DNA from: Sabethes cyaneus
Taxonomy: Eukaryota > Arthropoda > Insecta > Diptera > Culicidae
Length of the DNA stretch: 64,000 nucleotides
Assembly: GCF_943734655.1 (NCBI RefSeq)
Contig: NC_071353.1
Location: 157,246,179-157,310,178 of the forward strand
Direction: 5' to 3'
The translations under genes were made by a program, and so were the position numbers. How positions within the stretch are numbered: position 1 is the stretch's first letter; every line of letters starts with the position of its first letter. Shown piece by piece: positions 1 to 11,548 of this stretch. The notes below the pieces were generated by a model. It ran no database searches, was not told where the DNA came from, and was given only the letters and a program-made list of their open reading frames with translations.

Positions 1-720
1 AACAAAACTCTTTTTCTTCATTTGAATGTGTCTACTCCCTTTATAACCTCCCCCTGTTGTCCACTTCTAAATCTGTCTTGTCGTTAATCCCCATAAAGGT
101 AAACAAAGTCTTTTTTACATTTTTGAACCTCCCCATTGTCAATGACCATCCTTTCCTCTCTTTCAGAAACCCTCTCTTGTCATTCAGCCACTGCTATCGG
201 TCCAAATGTAAGAGAACCGTACCAATTTACTCATTTTAAACCTTCCTCCCTTCCTTGTAAGAGTCCGACCCCCCTTTTGTAAACCTCCTTGCGCTAATTC
301 TTTTATGTCAAAGAATAACTTTGCCAAATTTGATAAAAACCGGTCCAGGTGTTCCGGAATTGTGACGGAACATACACTCAGACTCACGTTCCTCGTCCCC
401 CTCTGATGGTTGTCCAGCTTTCCCTTCCAACACGTAGCCAATTATGCATCTGTTCGCTTTCTGAAATCTGCAATAACGGAAGAGAAGCAAAGCCTTGTTT
501 TCATCAATCCCCATGCAAAAACCTCTTATCCCCCACTACACCTTTTTGTCCACCCACTTGCGCAACTGAAATCGGTCTAAATGTAAGACAAACGCAATCC
601 CTTTCACTTATTTCGATCTTTCCCTTTTTTATCACCCCAATTCTCCTATGTCAAGGAACATGTGTTCCAAGTTTGGTGGAGAACGGTCAAGGCGTTCTGG
701 AGTTATGACGGAACATCCAA
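1..720. repeat. two degenerate ~340-370 bp repeat units
   Basis: Two diverged copies in tandem. The words GGTGTTCCGGAATTGTGACG (near 347) and GGCGTTCTGGAGTTATGACG (near 690) recur about 343 bp apart. A third relative lies near 42980-43135 (GGCGTTCCGGAGTTATGACG near 43107). Pyrimidine-rich and non-coding; open frames across it are not conserved between the copies. Confidence 0.6.
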
Positions 721-939
721 ACATACTTCACTTTCATGTGTCTAGATTATTAGACTTGAAATTTTCGGCAAAACTAGTTGAACCTCGTGCGAGCGTTGCT
801 ACGCTTGCAACCAAATGAATGAAAATTTAGTAGAACTGACGCGTTTATCGTTGTTTTTCTGAATGAGTTTTGGTAAAATATTTTCGTTTGCCAATGTGTC
901 ACTTCGATTAAAGAGTTATGCTAAAATTTGTGTTGTTTT

Positions 940-1880
940 ATTTGAAACGATGGTTCTACAATTGATGAAGGGACGGCAAGGGAAAGTAATGAAGAAGGAT
1001 GTTTTTTGGGAATGGAGAGAAAAGGAAGGGGGGGTAATAGGTAGCTACGCTTAACAAGTTGTCGTTGTAACTTCTACCTTTTGTCCAATGCTGGAAGGTG
1101 CATGGGTCGAACCAAGCTATAATCTGAATTTATAACCGGATTCGAATTCACAACACCAGCCAGGGCATGTGACTCGCTGGTACTCGTGTACCTATGAACC
1201 ACAGAGGCGCTGGACAAAAGGAGTCTGCACAATCCCCCTTATTAATGTGGCGACATGGGTTGGGCTATTTTTAGACACAAATTATGCCTCTTCCTCCATC
1301 GTTTCGAAAAAATATTAATATATGTCCTACCGCATTTCAAGATCATGACTAAAATCTCGAGGTTTGATCGATTTACACAGGAACACTGCCTTCTCCCGAA
1401 ACCCCGCGCTGAGAACCGCGGCTAACACGCTGGCAGACGAACAGCGTTCACACGCAGGACGCAGTACCTTGTAAGTCGCAAGGGCCTGCATAGTGTCGTC
1501 GTCCCGCCAGTAAACACAAAGTTAGATGAAACTTGTCGGTCGGTGGTTTCTACAGTAGGTGGAGGAAGAGGCTATTAATATAGCTGAAGGGGGGCTCTTC
1601 AGACTCCTTTTTTCAGCGCCTCTGTGGTTCATAGGAACACGGGTACCAGCGATTCACATGCCCTGGCTGGTGTTGTGGAATTGAATCCGGTTATAAACTC
1701 AGATTATAGCTTGGTTCGACCCATGCACCTTCCAGCATTGGTCAAAAGGTAGGAGTCACAACGACAACTTGTTAAGCGTAGCTACCTATTACCCCCCTCT
1801 TCCTTTCCTCTCCATTCTAAAAAAAATCCTTCATTACTTTCCCTTACCGTCCCTTCATCAATTGTAGAACCATCGTTTCA
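940..1880. repeat. large imperfect inverted repeat (foldback)
   Basis: Left arm about 940-1290 is the reverse complement of right arm about 1562-1878, including GGTAGCTACGCTTAACAAG and the palindromic partner CTTGTTAAGCGTAGCTACC. The spacer of about 270 bp is GC-richer and unlike either arm. The motif around 1300-1380 is repeated directly after the right arm (1875-1950). This looks like a foldback transposon remnant; its termini and target duplication were not resolved. Confidence 0.65.
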
Positions 1881-1959
1881 AAAAAATATTGATATATGCC
1901 TGACCGCATTTCAAGGTCATGACTAAAACCACGAGGTTTGGTCGATAAAATTTGTTTTT

Positions 1960-2220
1960 CATTTGATGAGATCCCCCTTTCCCAGAAGAGGGTGGAGTCT
2001 CGAATCACCATAGAAAAGCATCCTGGCTTCAAAAACCCTTACATGCCAAATATGATTACATTTGCTTGATTGGTTCTCGAGTTATGCAGAAATTTATGTT
2101 TCATTTGTATGGGAACCCCTTCTTCTAGAGAGGCGAGGAATTTCAAACCTTTCCTGGCCTCAAAAACCATTGCAAATAAATTTTCACGCTGATCGGTTCA
2201 GTAGTTTCCGAGTCTATAAG
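1960..2220 (+). repeat. fragment of the ~143-bp repeat family
   Basis: Contains CACCATAGAAAAGCATCCTG, TTTGCTTGATTGGTTCTCGA, TTTCATTTGTATGGGAACCC and a terminal CGCTGATCGGTTCAGTAGTT. The same modules form the array at 29330-32500 and the fragments at 36470-36735 and 42190-42330. Confidence 0.65.
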
Positions 2221-2239
2221 GATCAGATGAGAATTGAAC

Positions 2240-3510
2240 TAAACTCGGAATTAAATGTTGAATTTCACTTACAATTGAATTTTAAATTATGCTCGAGCTT
2301 GAACTTAAAATTGGAACTGAAGTTGGATTTAAATTGGGCTTGAGATTAGACTTGGAATTACACTTGCAATTAGGCTTTGAATTGGAAATCAACTTCCACT
2401 CCACTTATTTTTCCACTTTCTGTTCCGCTTTTTTATTTTTTCTAAACCGTTTCCTTAGTTTTTGCTTTCATTTTCCTTCCATTTTTCCTTTTTTTCTCTT
2501 TTGTCTTCCTTTTTTCTGTCCAATGTTTCCCGTTTCATTGTTCTGTCTTTCTTTGTTTCCTGTCCCAGTTTTGTTTATTTTCAGTACTGATTTTCTTTAT
2601 GGTTTTACTCGTTTTTGATTATTTTCTTTTCCGTTTTCCGTCTTTCTCTTTTCTTTTTCCAATTTTCGTTTTTTTCGAACTATTTTTATCACCTTCTTTT
2701 CTCGTTTTTCATCTTCGTCTGTTCTGGCTCTCTTTGTTCTTTTCTTCTCGGGTTATTCTTTTTTATATCCCGTTTTCTCTTTCTTTTCCGTTACACCTTT
2801 TTCTTCAGTCAATTTTTCCTGTTTTTGTTTTTTTTTCTGTTCCAATTTACTGTTTTTTATCACATCTTTTATACTTTTCTATAACGTTTAACCTCTTTTT
2901 AACCGTTTTCCTCGCTTCCTCTATAATTTTGTTTTTCTCTTACGCTATTCTTTTCTCTTTTGTTTTATTTTGTTTTTTTGTTTTTTACTTCCTTTCTTGT
3001 CCCGTTTGCCTTCTTTTTTTTCTTACGTTTTTTCTGCCCACTATCTTCTTTCTGTGTTCTATTTTTCTTCTCCTGTTCGATTTTTCGCCATTTTCCTAAT
3101 CCTGATTCTCATTTTTTCTTCGTTTTACTTTTTTTTATCTCATGTTTTGTCAATTTTCATCCTGTTTTGGCCTTATTTTCGTTTCTAGGCTTCTTTTTCC
3201 GCTTGACTCCTTTTCTTTGCTATCTCATCCCATCGTTGTCGCCTGTTCCGTTCTTCCTCTCATGCCTTGTTTTTCCGTCTTTTCTGTCTCGTTCTGTTTT
3301 TCTTTTTATTTCCGTTTTCATTTTATTCTCCATTTTTTACTTTTTCTGTCCTGGTATTCACCTCTTCGGTTCACTTTTTCTCTCAGTTTCGATTTTCCTT
3401 TCCGGCTTTTCGATAGCATTTCTTCTTCTTTTTTCTCCAGTTTATCTAGATTTTCTATTTCATTTTCTTTGTTTTCTTTATGGTTTAAGGAAGAATCGAC
3501 ATGATGATGA
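2240..3510. repeat. degenerate minisatellite and T-rich tract
   Basis: 2240-2400 is a degenerate array of AATTGGAACTTGA-like words. 2400-3510 is strongly pyrimidine-biased (TTTTCTTTTTCCGTTTT-like words). The several overlapping + strand open frames here are Phe/Leu/Ser-rich only because of T-rich composition and are not genes. Confidence 0.7.
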
Positions 3511-3536
3511 TGATAAATGATGAAGATAATTTTAAT

Positions 3537-4274
3537 TTAAGGGGCATGAACGACTAAAGATTTTGAAAAAATCATTAGTTTTTTATTTCAGATTTTGATT
3601 CTGCAGTCTTCTCCGCTTATTTTGATACTAAATTTGTTATAATCCGATCACGGGAAGTGGCCGAAAAACGATCATACAAATAAGCATTCCAGTGCCGCGT
3701 AGAACAACTTCGGCGGAATAAAACGCCGCTCCTGGAAAACCACGATTTTCAAACTTTATGTACCTTTTTCTCAGAAACTACACAACGTATTGGAACAAAC
3801 TTTTTTTTGTTTTATTGGTAGTAGCTTGGCAAAGACTTTTATAACTTTTGAGTTTCGTAAACAAAACACAGCTTGAGAAAAACGAAGAAGAAGAAAAATA
3901 GATGCCTAAAAAATAAAATTTTGTCTTCTTTTTCTTTTTTTTCTGGCTGTGTTTCGTTTACAAACCTCAAAAGTTATAAAAGTCTTTGCCAAGCTACTAC
4001 CAATAAAACAAAAAATAGTTTCTTCCAATACGTTGTGTAGTTTCTGAGAAAAAGGTACATAAAGTTTGAAAATCGTGGTTTTCCAGGAGCGGCGTTTTAT
4101 TCCGTCGAAGTAGTTCCACGTCGCACTGGAATGCTTATTGTTTTTCGGACACTTCCCGTGGTCGGATCATTACAAATTTAGTATCAAAACAAGCGAAAAG
4201 CGACTGCAGAATCAAAATATGAAATAAAAAAATAATGATTTTTTCAAAATTATTAGACGTTCATGTCCCCTTAA
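3537..4274. mobile_element. near-perfect palindromic foldback element
   Basis: The two halves (about 3541-3890 and 3940-4270) are reverse complements with a short loop of about 50 bp. Outer ends are GGGGCATGAACG and CGTTCATGTCCCC, each bordered by TTAA (3537-3540 and 4271-4274). TTAA at both edges would fit a piggyBac-type target duplication, but TTAA is itself palindromic and could belong to the terminus. No transposase is present, so it is non-autonomous. Confidence 0.75.
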
Positions 4275-4499
4275 CATAGACAAATTGACTCCATTATCTT
4301 CAGGATTTATTATTATGGCGAAAAAACTATGTTTAAAGGAAAATGAATCCTTGCGTGGTATCCAATATATCAGTAAAACTTTATTCCAATCAAAAATCAT
4401 ATTTGAGCTGAAAAACAAGATGGTATAACAAAGGTTCCATTCACCACTAGGTGGATTAAATTGGGTCCTATCTTTAAAGTTGCTAAATGTCCAGAAACA

Positions 4500-4830
4500 G
4501 TCCAAGAGGATCTACAAATAGTCAAAAAGAGAAAACATAGGAAGAATCTAGGAAGAGGCCTTGAAAACTTCAATGAGGGTCTAAGAAGCGTCCAAGAATA
4601 GTTCAAGAAGAATCGAGTAAGAAGCAAAGAGATATAAGAAAATTATATAAAGAGGCATATAAGAGTATAGGAAGAGTCCAGGAAGAATGTAAGAAGAGAT
4701 TAAGAAGAATACAAAAGGATCTAAAAGAGTCCAAGAAGAGTATAGGAAAAGTCTTGAAAGGGACCTAGAACAGTACGAATGGAGACTTAGAAAAGCCTTG
4801 GAAGAGTCCAGGAATGGTTCTATAAGGATT
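4500..4830. repeat. degenerate AG-rich minisatellite
   Basis: Short degenerate words such as AAGAGTCCAAGAAGAG and AGGAAGAGTCC recur with an irregular 11-17 bp spacing. Strand composition is purine-rich. No coding potential. Confidence 0.6.
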
Positions 4831-4839
4831 CATGGATAA

Positions 4840-7241
4840 AGACAAGGATATGTGTTTATTCGACACTTGATAAACTTCGCCATCAGCAATTACGTGGCTA
4901 AACTAGACACATTTCAGCTTTTGCCAGGCGACATTCACATTCACACCTGGTTTATTGCATAGTATTGGTAGTACCGACTTCTCTAAGTAATTGGCGGACC
5001 GGACGGCTGCCTCCCACAGACCACCAAAATGGGGAGCCTCTCACCGCTGCTGGAAGCACCATTTGATTTCGTTGTTGGAATACCAAGTAGCAGTTTTTGA
5101 TGACAGTAGTTAACTATAAGCATCGACAACTTGTGGTTTGATCGGAGGAAAAATGCCTCCCACCTTAATATAATGGAATTATTGATTGACCATCCTAAAG
5201 TCAGAAAATTCTTTTCTAAAGATTTTTTATAATTGACGATGATGACAATTTTTCCTTGTTCCATTATCTGCAGGATTTTGTTATTCGTACCTAGATATAA
5301 AAAAAAGTCAAGAAATTTTGTAACTTTAGGGAGGTGAGGCAAGAAATGTCAAGCAATAATCATAACGTAATATGAAAAGTATAACTGTTAAAAGGTAAAA
5401 TCATTTGAAAAAACTTTTCCGTTTTCCGGATATTTAAGTTTTCGAATCTGTATAAATCTTAAAACTAATGAAAACAGGTTTCGAAAAAAAATGGAAAATT
5501 TTAAATGTACTCTACCGAATGAGAATCGGCAGTTCGTCAATGAGTGCAAAAGTTTGTGTGTACATTGTTTGCGAAGAAGTGGTTTTTGTGGAAAATGCTC
5601 TGAAATTTTGAGAAGTCATTTGCCTGCGGTCCAATTTGTCCGCATACTTGTGTCCGCTGCCGATTGCTTCTCCGAACTGCTTTTAATTATTTCAATTTCA
5701 AAGCTGGAATTCATGTTTTATACAGGTTTCCGAATAACAGTGCCACCGACGTTCATTGAATCCTTTAGCAATGCAAAACAAGACAAACAATTAAAACCAA
5801 ATTCCGATTGCTCCTATTTTACTGTATACTTTTGTCTGCAATTGATATAAAATTTCTTACTACTTTTTTTATGCTCAACTTTCTTCCAAGACTACTTTTT
5901 GTGCGGGGGGAGGGTTTCTCATAGAAACTAATTATCAATCTGTGTATATTGCTTCGCCCACGCCCGGTTTCGGAGCATCCATCAAATTCAAACAAAATGC
6001 CACGAGCCAAATTCTGGCGAATAATTCGTTTTTGTGAATTACTCATCACCCCCGCGCCCGTGCTCGTACTCGCGCCGCGCATGATTTCGGCTTCGTTTGA
6101 AGAAGAATTTCATTCAATTTTCTTAGCACATTGACTGACGTGCCCTGGGCCTGGGCCTGGGCCACCGCACCGTGCGCGCTTTTAACACTTTTTCGATTGC
6201 TCTAGTCTAGAATAACAACAACCCAACCCGGTTTTGCAGCTGGCATTGAGAAAATCCTACGCGCTTTGTAGCCGAAAATTGCCACCAGGCAGCTGTTGGA
6301 AAGTTGCGATCGATTTTTTTGATGTATTACGCGTCGAGACGCGTAGGCCCCTATCGGCGTGGGTTGGCGCAAATCGACGGCTAACTGATAAGCCGTCTGA
6401 TAAATAAATGCTCTCCCATGCACTTGTCAGCAGGAGCCTCCCACGCAACCCCAATGTCATTGATTCTTTTCTCACCTAGAAGAATCAATGACAGGTCCGG
6501 TTAGGTAGAAAATGTCACGCTTTGCCGCTGGTCGTAAATTGTTCATGGAATCGATCAACAGCTTAATAAGATTCATATTTCACTCGACCTGCCTGCTGAG
6601 GCTGGTCCATTGAGAAAACTGGATTATTCGTGGAAACTTTTTTTTGTTACTGAAACTAAAAACTCATTATCTGGCCCAGATTAAATCTTCAAACAAGCAC
6701 GGTTCCCCCCGTTTACCGTTGAGGGTTTGTCGCAGTAGGGCCCTCTTCTGAGTTGATCCACAATATGCTCAGGAGACCTACCGACCGACCCGACCACACA
6801 ATAACCGTTAAATTGGAAGAAATTATGCCATCATCGGGTGGTGGCGCGTGTGTACTATTTTGCACCTCCCAACCGTCGCGTCGTCTTCAGCCTCATCCGT
6901 GTTTTGCATGTATCCCTACGAAAGTGCTTGAAGTATAATTTTTATTGCCTTCATCGCCGCCGTCGTCGTCGTCGTCGTCGTCGTCGGTTGGCTGCAATGT
7001 TTGATGTCGGTCGACGATGTCGAACGATGAAAAAGATGATGCTGATGTTGCCTTTGCCGTTGCGGTGCTGTGCTGCTAACGATGAGGAGTTGCCCTAGTT
7101 TGTGGGGCCCCCATTTAGTGGCCTATCCATACCAAGCGTACTTTTTTTTCGCATGCTTTCATCAACCTTCCACTTGTTAATTGCATTTCCATATATGTGC
7201 GAGCTCATTGTTTTTTTTCTCCTCTCTTTTCTTTCCAACAG
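4840..7241. other. upstream sdk intron, no gene seen
   Basis: AT-rich intron sequence. Small open frames do not resemble known proteins. It contains a (CGT)n microsatellite at about 6957-6985 and ends in the pyrimidine-rich acceptor region of exon a (7201-7241). Confidence 0.6.
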
Positions 7242-7340
7242 AACCGCAGATGCAGGCGCCCCGCTTCACGACCCAACCATCCTCATCCGGTTCGATGGTG
7301 AACGAAGGTCGAACCAAGATTCTCCAGTGTCATGCTCTAG
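7242..7340 (+). CDS. sdk: sidekick exon a: N-terminal part of Ig1
   Basis: First sdk exon in the window. It follows a pyrimidine-rich tract ending in ACAG and is followed by GTAAGT. It enters in a frame needing one base from an upstream exon and ends after the first base of a Gly codon (phase 1). It encodes about 33 residues including APRFTTQPSSSGS and LQCHALG. The Cys of LQC is the first cysteine of Ig1; its partner is in the next exon. The start codon and signal peptide must lie in an exon left of the window, because no in-frame Met with a hydrophobic leader precedes it. Residue-level similarity to Drosophila Sidekick is very high. Confidence 0.93.
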
Positions 7341-8390
7341 GTAAGTGATGCAGATGTTCCACAGTATGTTCAGGCTAAAAAGTAATAAATATATTAAAGA
7401 AAAATTGTACTTATCATCGCTTCCCGCGCGAACCGAACCGGCCGGATTGGCCGGCCGGCAGCGGCTGTGCCGCTCCCGATGAAGATATCGTAAAAGTATG
7501 CGCGCACTCTACCGGGTGTTGTTATTCCGTAGTTTTCCCACCGGTCGGTCGGCAGATCGAGTTATCTGTCCTACCTGCGTGGCTGGTATTTTCAACCACC
7601 CACTCTCTGAACCACCAATTTGTATCATTTTTCATTTATAAATCCGTTCATGCATACGAAATGAGCCGAGCGGGCGGACGGACGGAGAGAGACTTGCATC
7701 CGCAGCAACTGTATGCACCTCACTGTACGTATCAGTACATACAGAGGTTTGCAACGCAAAAGGCTGCCGTCCCCGAGGCAATGGAATATGCATCAGCTAC
7801 AAACGTTATATCTCCTAAACGAAAGAGATTGAGGTAACAAAAAAAATATAAAAAGTGTAGTCGAGTGTGGTATGATTTGACCATTTTATTTTTTCAAACC
7901 GGGAGACAGGTTTTCCGGTTGTGGGTGTGTAATCTGAACAAAACGAGAATCCTATTTCTAAGTGCATCACTGAAGGTGATGGCGACTATTCCAAACTAAG
8001 TGATGACGCTTAGCTCAGCTTATGTAGTGCTTTTTTCCTTCGGGTTTCCTAACGTTACGTACTGTGGTTGAGATTGTTCCGTTTTATAGACAAACCTGTT
8101 TTGGTGCGTGACGATGCAAGGGTGCCACTGGATTTTTAAATTTCATTAAGTCACACAAGCCTGAATTATTTTCATCTGACGATGTATTATGGTCTCGCGG
8201 AAAATACGATTTAAAGTCTCTGGGTACCAGGCCGTCAAGAGAAAACTTTCCAGTAAAAATTTGTCGCACGATATCGGACAGACGCAAGCTAAATTTACGC
8301 TTGTGTCGGACAACGTCAGTCCGACAATTCTTACCGCGTTGGTATATTTCTTCTATCCTGTTATTCTATATCTATCACTCGGACTCAACA
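7341..8390. other. intron sequence, nothing recognised
   Basis: Start of the 26.9-kb intron after the GTAAGT donor. A GC-rich patch with CCGGCCGG-like words at 7430-7480 and scattered short inverted motifs are seen, but no gene, RNA or complete element. Confidence 0.5.
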
Positions 8391-8660
8391 TTACCTAGAA
8401 TTCAAAGATTCAGCAACACAACACCTTCGGCAATGGCAACCTCTTGAATTGAATTGTTTGTCGTTACGGATGGCTAGCTGCAAATAAGGACAGGATAATT
8501 CTAGTCTTCTTGTTGTCACGAGCGCCATAATCTGCCAACAACGTTCAATATAATTTCGCTTTCGCAGAGACCTACCGGAAACTGGAAAACAGCACAACTT
8601 GTAGTTTCGGTGCAATTCCGATGGTTCGCGTTGACTTGCTTCGCGATAACAGCACTGCAC
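8391..8660 (-). pseudogene. histone H2A pseudogene fragment (minus strand)
   Basis: On the minus strand the sequence encodes SLRKRNYIERC and, after a shift, TTRRLEL and LQLAIRND, corresponding to the H2A segments LLRKGNYAERV, RDNKKTRI and LQLAIRNDEEL. A third frame gives EVAIAEGVVLLN, matching the H2A C-terminal GVTIAQGGVLPN. The region between the NYAER and RDNKK blocks is deleted, and at least two frameshifts are present. It is a degraded, non-functional H2A copy. H2A packages DNA in nucleosomes, so the intact gene must be elsewhere. Confidence 0.8.
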
Positions 8661-8815
8661 TATGGAGAGGAAGCCTTTGTTTTATTCCAACACATTTCAG
8701 GTGCAATCTTAGTCTGTCCCATTTTTCTAGTTACGTAACCAAACCTTTTCGGTGAACGGCATCAATTTGATGCTATTACTTTTGCAGTAGATCGAAATTA
8801 AAAATATCATTAAAC

Positions 8816-9050
8816 ATGTCTGGATGCGAAGAAAAGAGAATGAGTGACCGTTCCTGTTCAATTCGTGCTGGTCTCAAGTTCCCGGTTGGTCCGAATGAAT
8901 TACCGAATGACGCGAAAGCGAAATTACTCTGAATGTGATAGTGCAGCTGTACCAGTTTATTTGAACATCGGAATGAACTGTTGGAACTGACAGGTTATGC
9001 CGCTCGTGACAACAAGAAGGCAAGAATCGTCACATCAATTTCTAAAGTTG
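8816..9050 (+). pseudogene. histone H2A pseudogene fragment (plus strand)
   Basis: Begins ATGTCTGGA as H2A genes do, and reads RAGLKFPVG (H2A RAGLQFPVG). A frame change then gives RKRNYSECDSAAVPVYL (H2A RKGNYAERVGAGAPVYL), and another gives ELLELTGYAARDNKKARIV (H2A EVLELAGNAARDNKKTRII). A stop and several frameshifts break it. It lies about 150 bp from the minus-strand H2A copy, back to back with it. Confidence 0.82.
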
Positions 9051-9310
9051 TGAAAAAAATAGCGCACCTTCGGTGGGCGCAGCCTATTCAATCGGTAGCG
9101 TTGGGACGCAGTGGGTTAACAACATCATCGGCTAGCATCATTGGTTTCACTTTGGAGTAATCAAGTAAACAAGCTCCAACTAAATGTTCTAGGCATGGCT
9201 TATACTATCGACCCTTTTCAGAGCCAAAAGAATTTTTCCAACTTCGAAAACAGACACTGAGGAAGCCTGCAAGTCGTAGGCGAAATACGTATCTGTCGTG
9301 AATAAATATA

Positions 9311-10245
9311 ACGGGTGACAACTAAAATTTTGGAATTTTTTAGACCCCTTTACTCACCAACAAGCGAAATCAGAGAGAAATGAGAGAGTATGCATGTGTT
9401 AGCACTCGCTCTCCTCTTTTTGTCAATATTTTTTGTTACGTTTAAGCTTGCCTAGTGTTGCTTAAAATGGCGTCGAAACAAGAAGCATTTCGGGAATGCG
9501 TTGTACACTTCTACGAACTGCCACAGAAATCTCGACAATAAAAGTATACTGTACGACATTTATAAAGCGAATATGTTGCGGCTACGACTGTTTACCATAT
9601 CCTATGATGCTAAACAGCACAACAACTATTCGCAAGCAAGGTAGTGGAAGACCAGCCAAAATTATGGACGCAGAAGGACAACGTTCTCTTTATCGTACTT
9701 TCAGTAACAAGCCCTCTAGTTTGGCTATCAATTAAGATGTGCACCAGACGAATGCTGGAAGAAAATTTTGATCCCGTTTCTATAAAAACATCATGTAGAT
9801 GGACAATACGTGTTTTGGCCGGATAGAGCATCATCGCATAACGCCATAAAAACACAATCGTTCCTGAATACCCGTTCGATCCCATTTTACCCAAAAACCA
9901 CGACCCGACAAATCTGCCTCAGTGCGCACAATCGAAAATTTCTTCGGGATTTTTCGTTCCATGGTGTACAAAAATAACTGGAGAATCACGAATTGTAAAC
10001 AGTTGATTGGTAGAATCAAGAGATGCATTCGCAAAGTTGACATGACGGCCGTACAACGCTCCTGTTCCGACATTAAACGGAAGCTTCGCCGAACAGTCGA
10101 TTACGAACCGTTTTCAGATGTACACTAATTTTTTTCAATAATGGATAATGTATCTTTAATTTCGGTGAATCAGATCTTCTTCATGTATCTTTGTTTTATT
10201 TTGACAGCTTGAGAAAAAAATTCCAAAATTTTAGTTGTCACCCGT
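9311..10245 (+). mobile_element. Tc1/mariner (ITm) element with dead transposase
   Basis: Complete 935-bp element. Inverted ends start ACGGGTGACAACTAAAATTT and mirror at the right end, and both ends are flanked by the TA target duplication (9309-9310, 10246-10247). A transposase remnant on the + strand starts near 9467 (MASKQEAFRECVVHFYEL) and breaks at an early stop. Further on, in shifting frames, YVFWPDRASSHNA-like and IENFFGIFRSMVYKNNW give the second Asp and the Glu-containing part of the DDE/D core, followed by IKRCIRKVDMTAVQRS. Multiple frameshifts and stops make it inactive. Confidence 0.88.
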
Positions 10246-10719
10246 TAGCAACGCTGCATCCTATTATTGCACACCAAAATAACCTTCAAATCTTATTATT
10301 GAACACCTCACGCCCAATTGTTGCACAGCTTTTGTTTAACCTTTTCCTCATTGTTCCAATTGCCAGAAGTTGATTTATCTGTGAACAAAATCATGATCAA
10401 TTCAGGATTACCTTCACATCCATTATGGACGTGAAAACCTCGCCCGGTAAAAAACAGGAAAAAACCACGGAAAACTTCGGCTTCTACCGTTTGCGTTGAT
10501 AAACAAAAAGCAACACCAGAGAGAAGTGAACTGGTACATCACATACGTGAATCAGCAATAAACGAGTTAAGTTGTGTGCAATAAAATTGGAAGGAGTGTC
10601 GTTCGTTGGTTCAATTACTGAACTTACGAATTTATCGGAATTTTGTGTTATGAAAACCATTTTTTATTCATGTTTGAGTACTAGTTGGGCCCGAATTTTA
10701 CGATCCGGAACATAAATAG

Positions 10720-11410
10720 CAGTGCAGTAGAATCAAGCAGTGGAGTCAAGGAGCTGAGTCGAGCAGTCGAGTCGAACAGTCGGGTCGAGCAGTTGAATCT
10801 GGCTGTTCAGTCAAGCAGGGCAGTCGAGCTGTCAAATCGAGTTGTCCAATCGAGTTTTCCAGTCGAGCGATTGAGTCGAGTTGTCAAGTCGAGGAGTTAA
10901 ATCTAGTAGTTCATTCGAGCAGTTGAATCGAGCAGTCGGTTTGAGTAGTAAACCGAGCAGTTAAATCGAGCAACCGATTTTAATAGTCGAATCGAGTAGT
11001 TCAGTCGAGCAGTCGAGTTGAGTCGAGTTGTCAAGTCGAGCAGTCGAATCTAACAGTTTAGTCGAGCGGTTTAGTCGTGTACTCGAGTAGTTGAGTATGG
11101 TAGTCCAGTCGAGCAGTTAAACCGAGCAGTTTAGTCGAATAGTCTATAGAACAGTCGGGTCGAGTAATAAGTCGAGCAGTTTATCCAGCATTAGGGCCGA
11201 GTAGTAAGTCGAGCAGTCAAATCAAGCAGTTGAGTCGAGTAGTAAGTCGAGCAGTTAAACCGAGCTGTTCAGTCAAATGGTCAAGTCTATCGTCCAATCG
11301 AACAATCCAATCAAACAGTCCAGTCAATCGGTTCAGTTGACCAGTCCAGTCGAGCAATCAAATCGAGCAGTCTAGTCGACCAGTCCAGTCGAGCAGTCCA
11401 GCAGTCGACC
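10720..11410. repeat. ~13-bp minisatellite (TCGAGCAGT type)
   Basis: About 50 degenerate copies of a ~13-bp unit such as CGAGTCGAGCAGT, giving a direct-repeat block of about 690 bp. The Ser/Val-rich frame across its start is a composition artefact. Confidence 0.85.
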
Positions 11411-11429
11411 TCGCCTCACTGACTGAGAA

Positions 11430-11545
11430 TAGAACCCATTGCTATGAAATCATGATGTCCTGTCAGGGGTCTGTTTTTTGTTACCGACAAGGCTCTTATG
11501 ACGTCCTGTCAGAGACCTGGTTTTGGCCACAGACAAGCCTCTTAT
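11430..11545 (+). repeat. short tandem duplication
   Basis: Two diverged copies of a ~57-bp unit carrying GTCCTGTCAG and GACAAGCCTCTTAT lie head to tail, just left of the TIR element at 11549. No function is evident. Confidence 0.5.
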
Positions 11546-11548
11546 ATA

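Noticed and set aside
2289..3520. Several long Phe/Leu-rich + strand frames that look like membrane proteins
   Set aside because: They arise from T-rich low-complexity DNA, overlap in several frames, and have no start context, family motif or splice logic.
7102..7241. In-frame Met upstream of exon a as a possible sdk start
   Set aside because: The frame from 7102 is not the sdk frame, and a good splice acceptor lies right where homology begins, so the start lies further upstream.
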